From Balamuthia mandrillaris (taxonomy: Eukaryota > Discosea > Longamoebia > Balamuthiidae), in the NCBI GenBank assembly GCA_031835245.1, contig JAVKOQ010000295.1, positions 1-63,590 of the forward strand: DNA of 63,590 nucleotides, written 5' to 3'. The translations under genes and the position numbers were made by a program. Under the pieces are notes generated by a model. The model made no database searches, had not been told where the DNA came from, and saw only the letters and a list, made by a program, of their open reading frames with translations. Below, one piece after another: positions 60,629 to 63,590 of the stretch. Numbering within the stretch: position 1 is the first letter of the stretch; every line of letters starts with the position of its first letter.

Positions 60629-61380
60629 TCACATTCGTGTGAGCTTGCTTCCTGCTGGAGCGTTGGCATGGACTGCAAAGGTACGAGCTGGTAGTTCCAT
60701 AAGCACTTGAAGGACCTCGTGGTGAGCCCTGTAGTCCTCAGCAGCAAGCGTACGAAGCGCACAAGAGGAGATAGCCTTCAACGCTGCAGCCCAGTGTTGC
60801 TTCAAACGTGTTGGCACCATCTGAAGCCTTGCCTTTGGGTTGTACATGAGCCAGAGGACATGGACAGGGGCCTCCTGCAGGGGACCGGGCTGGGGGCTTG
60901 CCGGCCCCCCTCCTCTCCTGCCGGCACTACCTCCACGGGTGCTTCTGTTGCTACTGCCGCTGTCGCCGTTGCTGTTGTTGTAGTTGTTGCAGTAGGAGGG
61001 GTGGTGGTGATGGCTGTTGCTGCTGTTGTTGTTGTTGTTGTGGTGGTGGTTGTTGTTGTTGTTGTTGTTGTTGTTGCTACTTGGGGCGGCGGTGGCGGCG
61101 GCGGGAAGGACGGCGGCGGTGGTCGTTGTGGTCGTGGTCGTGGTCGTCGTCGTCGTCGTTGAGGTCCTCCTCCTGGCGGCGGCGACGGCGGCGGTGGCGG
61201 CAGCGGCAGCAGCAGCAGCAGTTGTTGTTGTTGCTGTTGTTGTTGTTCTTGCTGCTGCTGCTGTTGTTGTTGTTGCTGCTGCTGCTTCCTCCTCCTTATC
61301 GCCGTCGTTGTTGTTGCTGTCGCTGTTGTTGCTGCTGCTTCTGCTGCTGCTGCTGGTTCTTCCTTCTTCTTCGTTTGCTT
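60629..61380 (-). CDS. Upstream low-complexity ORF of the LINE
   Basis: Frame open from the telomeric array to a stop at 60629, 46 bp before the RT start codon. Most is Thr/Ala/Asn/Ser/Gly homopolymer from GTT/GTC-type repeats on the plus strand. The end (VHVLWLMYNPKARLQMVPTR ... VLMELPARTF) looks like real coding sequence of the region that precedes RT in related elements. No early ATG is seen, so it may be 5'-truncated, start at a non-ATG codon, or be read together with the RT ORF by reinitiation. Confidence 0.5.
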
Positions 61381-61383
61381 TTT

Positions 61384-61456
61384 TTAGGGTTAGGGTTAGG
61401 GTTAGGGTTAGGGTTAGGGTTAGGGTTAGGGTTAGGGTTAGGGTTAGGGTTAGGGT
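61384..61456 (+). repeat. Interstitial telomeric repeat, 12 copies of TTAGGG
   Basis: Perfect array between the 5' end of the LINE and the separase gene. It is not a chromosome end, because unique coding sequence follows. It starts directly after a T run at the LINE 5' edge. Confidence 0.97.
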
Positions 61457-61490
61457 CCCTCCATCGGTGGAACTGCCACCCTCTGTCCAG

Positions 61491-63590
61491 GCGAGAAAGC
61501 CCAAGCGTATTGCCAAAAGAACCAACCCGAGTGGCAAGCGTGTCGCAAAGCGAAAAAATGCAACCACGTCTTCTTCTTCTGCCTCCTCTTCCTCTTCCTC
61601 AAAGCCTAAGGCTACCCCTAAGTCGGCCAACAGCAAGAACATACTGGTAGCTGATGTGCTTTGGGATAAGGCTTTCCATCATTTCCAACAAGCCCATCAG
61701 TTGTGCTTTTCAGCGGCGGGCACCCCTTCCATCCTCACCAGACTCGTTTGCAAGCATCTTGCGCTGCTTTCTTCTTCTCTACAAAAAGAGGAGCGGTTCC
61801 AGAGCTTGGCCCACTTGGACTCCTCCTTTGGCGTTACGTTTGTACATAGAATGCAAGACAGGAACCTCCGCCTCCGCCGCATGGCCAACGAAGAAAAAGC
61901 AAACTCGGAAGAGGTGGATGTGGACGTTCTCAGTTCCATGTTTTCTTCGCTTTCCACCTGTGAGGGAGGCACAGAAGAAACGGAAGAAGAAATAAGGGCA
62001 ATGCTATGCTTCCTCCGCGAAGACGTGCACGTGCTTCCGGACGATTGGACCGTTTGCAGTCTTTCTCTCTTCTCCAGCGAGCAAGACGACTTTAGCAACG
62101 GCCATCAAAGAAAGAGCTCCCATCTTCTTCTTTCCCGACACCAAGCCAATCGTTCTCCCATCGTTGCACGTATTCCACTCTCGACAACGAATGTAGAAGG
62201 AGAACCAATGTCAACATTGCAGCAACACTTGAAAGAGTTTGAGGACATCATGGCGGAAAGCCAGAAGAGCACCGACGCCAGCAGCCTGCAGCTCACCACG
62301 GACAGCGAAAAGCGGGGTTGGTGGCGCAGGCGCAAAAAGCTGGATCAACGCATGCAACATCTTCTTTACTCCATCGAGGAAGAGTGGCTTGGCCACTGGA
62401 AGGTATTTATTCTTTATTTTATATTTTTATTTTATTTGTTCGCTCAATCCTATTCCTTTTGCCTCCTCGGAAAAAAAAGTGTTTGCTGCTCGGCTCTTTA
62501 CGATTGCAGGAAGATGATGGCAAGTGCAACAAGAAGGCGGCTACGTTGGCCGAAAGATTAGCCTCTTTATTCAGCGAAGCGGCGGAGGAAGCCATTTCTG
62601 TGGCGTTGGATGAAGAGCTCTTTCGGGTGTGTTTTGCCTCCATTCCCGAGTTGGCTGAGGAGCAAGGAGTCGAGTGCCTCATCCATGTTTTGGGATGGAA
62701 GCCAAACCGTGTAAATGAAGCATCAAGAGCAAAACTGACCAAATTCTGGCAAGAAATGAACCAGGAATACATCGAAGTGATGCCATTAGTTGAAGAGGAA
62801 GAGCTCAGGTTAGTGTCCATTCTCTTTATTTTTAAACTGCCTCTCACTTCCTCCCTCCATTTATGATGACAGCGACAGGAATCCTGTGTTCTTGATTCTG
62901 GACAAGGACTTGCAGCACCTGCCATGGGAATGCATTCCCATCATGGTGAACAGGGCGGTGGCCCGAGTCCCCTCCATTCGCTTCCTCGCTCAGCATTCCA
63001 ACAATAAAGATCGGCTCTTCATCGACGGCATTCGGTCAGACAACACACGGTACCTGCTGAACCCCAGCCAAGACTTGCCCAAGACCCAAAAGACATTTAA
63101 GCCTTACTTCGAACGGTTCGTGCTATTTATCACTTCTCTCGTGTAAAATCATCTCCGAAACGCTCACCATTTCTCTGCTTTACCGCTCTTTATCAGGCAA
63201 AAGGGCTGGCGCGGTATAACAGGCGAAGTGCCCACTGAAGATCAGTTTCGAGAGATGCTCACGGAAAGCGATTTATTCATGTAAGCGCCTCCTTTCTTTC
63301 TTTCATCTTTCATTTCCACTCTGTGTAACAAAAAAAAAATTCTTCCAGCTATTGTGGACACAGCACAGGCGAGCGGTACCTCAATGCTGTACATTTGCAA
63401 AACTTGCAGAGGTGCGCTGTGACCTTGCTGATGGGCTGCAGCAGCGGCAAGTTAGCCCCCAGTGGTGCTTTTGAGCCCATGGGCGTCGTCCTAAACTATC
63501 TTTTGTGTGGCTGGTAATTGTTCTTCCTTTGCTCTTTTCTTCTTCTTGTTCTTCTTGTTCTTGTTCTTCTTCTTCTTTTTCTTCAGTCTC
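61491..63590 (+). CDS. Separase (ESP1), C-terminal part, open at right edge
   Basis: Caspase-fold protease that cleaves cohesin at anaphase. Exons seen: 61491-62402, 62510-62808, 62873-63115, 63197-63280, 63349-63513, with the next starting about 63587. Signatures: FLILDKDLQHLPWECIPIM, RVPSIRFL, YLLNPSQDL, GWRGITGEVPTEDQF, the catalytic His in YCGHSTGERYL and the catalytic Cys in LLMGCSSGKLAPSGAFEP. The visible 5' exon starts after a good acceptor (CTCTGTCCAG|GCG), just beyond the telomeric array. No start codon precedes the conserved region, and no upstream exons are found left of the LINE. The N-terminal helical repeats, usually over 1000 residues, are therefore missing from this window. 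The GHST form replaces the usual GHGx. Confidence 0.92.

Larger units (their letters stand above)
56943..61383 (-). mobile_element. Non-LTR retrotransposon (RLE-type LINE) between telomeric repeats
   Basis: A 4.4-kb element on the minus strand, its 5' end against 12 TTAGGG copies and its 3' end against 3. It holds an upstream low-complexity ORF, a 1130-residue reverse transcriptase/endonuclease ORF, and a 3' UTR of about 245 bp with an AATAAA near its end. Telomere repeats in the same orientation on both sides fit insertion into telomeric DNA. Telomere-targeted elements with restriction-like endonuclease (CRE clade: Cnl1 in Cryptococcus, MoTeR in Magnaporthe) set a precedent. The main ORF is unbroken, so the copy looks young. 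Confidence 0.82.

Noticed and set aside
61384-61456. True chromosome end
   Set aside because: Unique separase coding sequence continues to the right, so the telomeric array is interstitial.

Overview
The window is nuclear DNA of an intron-rich unicellular eukaryote. It carries about 25 protein genes on both strands, short GT-AG introns (two look GC-AG), very abundant GA, GAA and GGA microsatellites, and TTAGGG-type telomeric repeat. The domain mix (LOV-SAM-PB1 protein, PAS-repeat kinase, F-box/ankyrin and F-box/SPRY proteins, lone RNA ligase, Ras-like GTPase) fits a free-living protist. An amoebozoan is my guess, but the sequence does not prove the lineage. All calls come from reading translations and splice sites by eye; exon sets were accepted when frames closed and family motifs ran across the joins.

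1-5.1 kb: a Mutator-like (MULE) DNA transposon with SWIM-finger transposase and motif-rich terminal inverted repeats abuts the 3' two-thirds of a PP2A B55 regulatory subunit gene. 5.3-18.7 kb: an ASCH-domain gene and a small membrane ORF (-), NSUN2/TRM4 tRNA m5C methyltransferase (+, 10 exons), a UIM/UBX ubiquitin adaptor (-), a secreted protein (-) and a triple-PAS Ser/Thr kinase (-). 18.7-27.2 kb (all -): a LOV-SAM-PB1 putative blue-light receptor, actin-capping protein beta, and chaperonin CCT3. 27.7-44.2 kb: a sodium/solute symporter (+), DDX55/SPB4 helicase (-), three low-complexity proteins, two of which share a Cys/His motif, a VOC/glyoxalase protein, an F-box/ankyrin-type gene with frame breaks, an OBAP (DUF1264) protein with an added membrane anchor, and an ABCF ATPase. 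44.5-55.9 kb: MORN-like protein, an abundant-looking coiled-coil protein, Ras-like GTPase, kelch protein, F-box/SPRY protein, RNA ligase, metallophosphoesterase and a 2OG-Fe(II) oxygenase. 56.9-61.5 kb: a non-LTR retrotransposon with a restriction-like endonuclease, bracketed by TTAGGG repeats. 61.5 kb to the right edge: the C-terminal part of separase, running off the window.

Many genes are housekeeping: translation and ribosome assembly (NSUN2, DDX55, ABCF), protein folding (CCT3), actin (capping protein), and mitosis or phosphatase control (separase, PP2A-B55). The most novel parts are (i) the LOV-SAM-PB1 receptor lying head-to-tail with a PAS kinase, with an intron of almost pure TTC/TTG repeat placed just after the flavin-cysteine motif; (ii) the telomere-repeat-flanked retrotransposon at the broken-looking 5' side of separase; and (iii) a Rnl2-type RNA ligase with an acidic insert.
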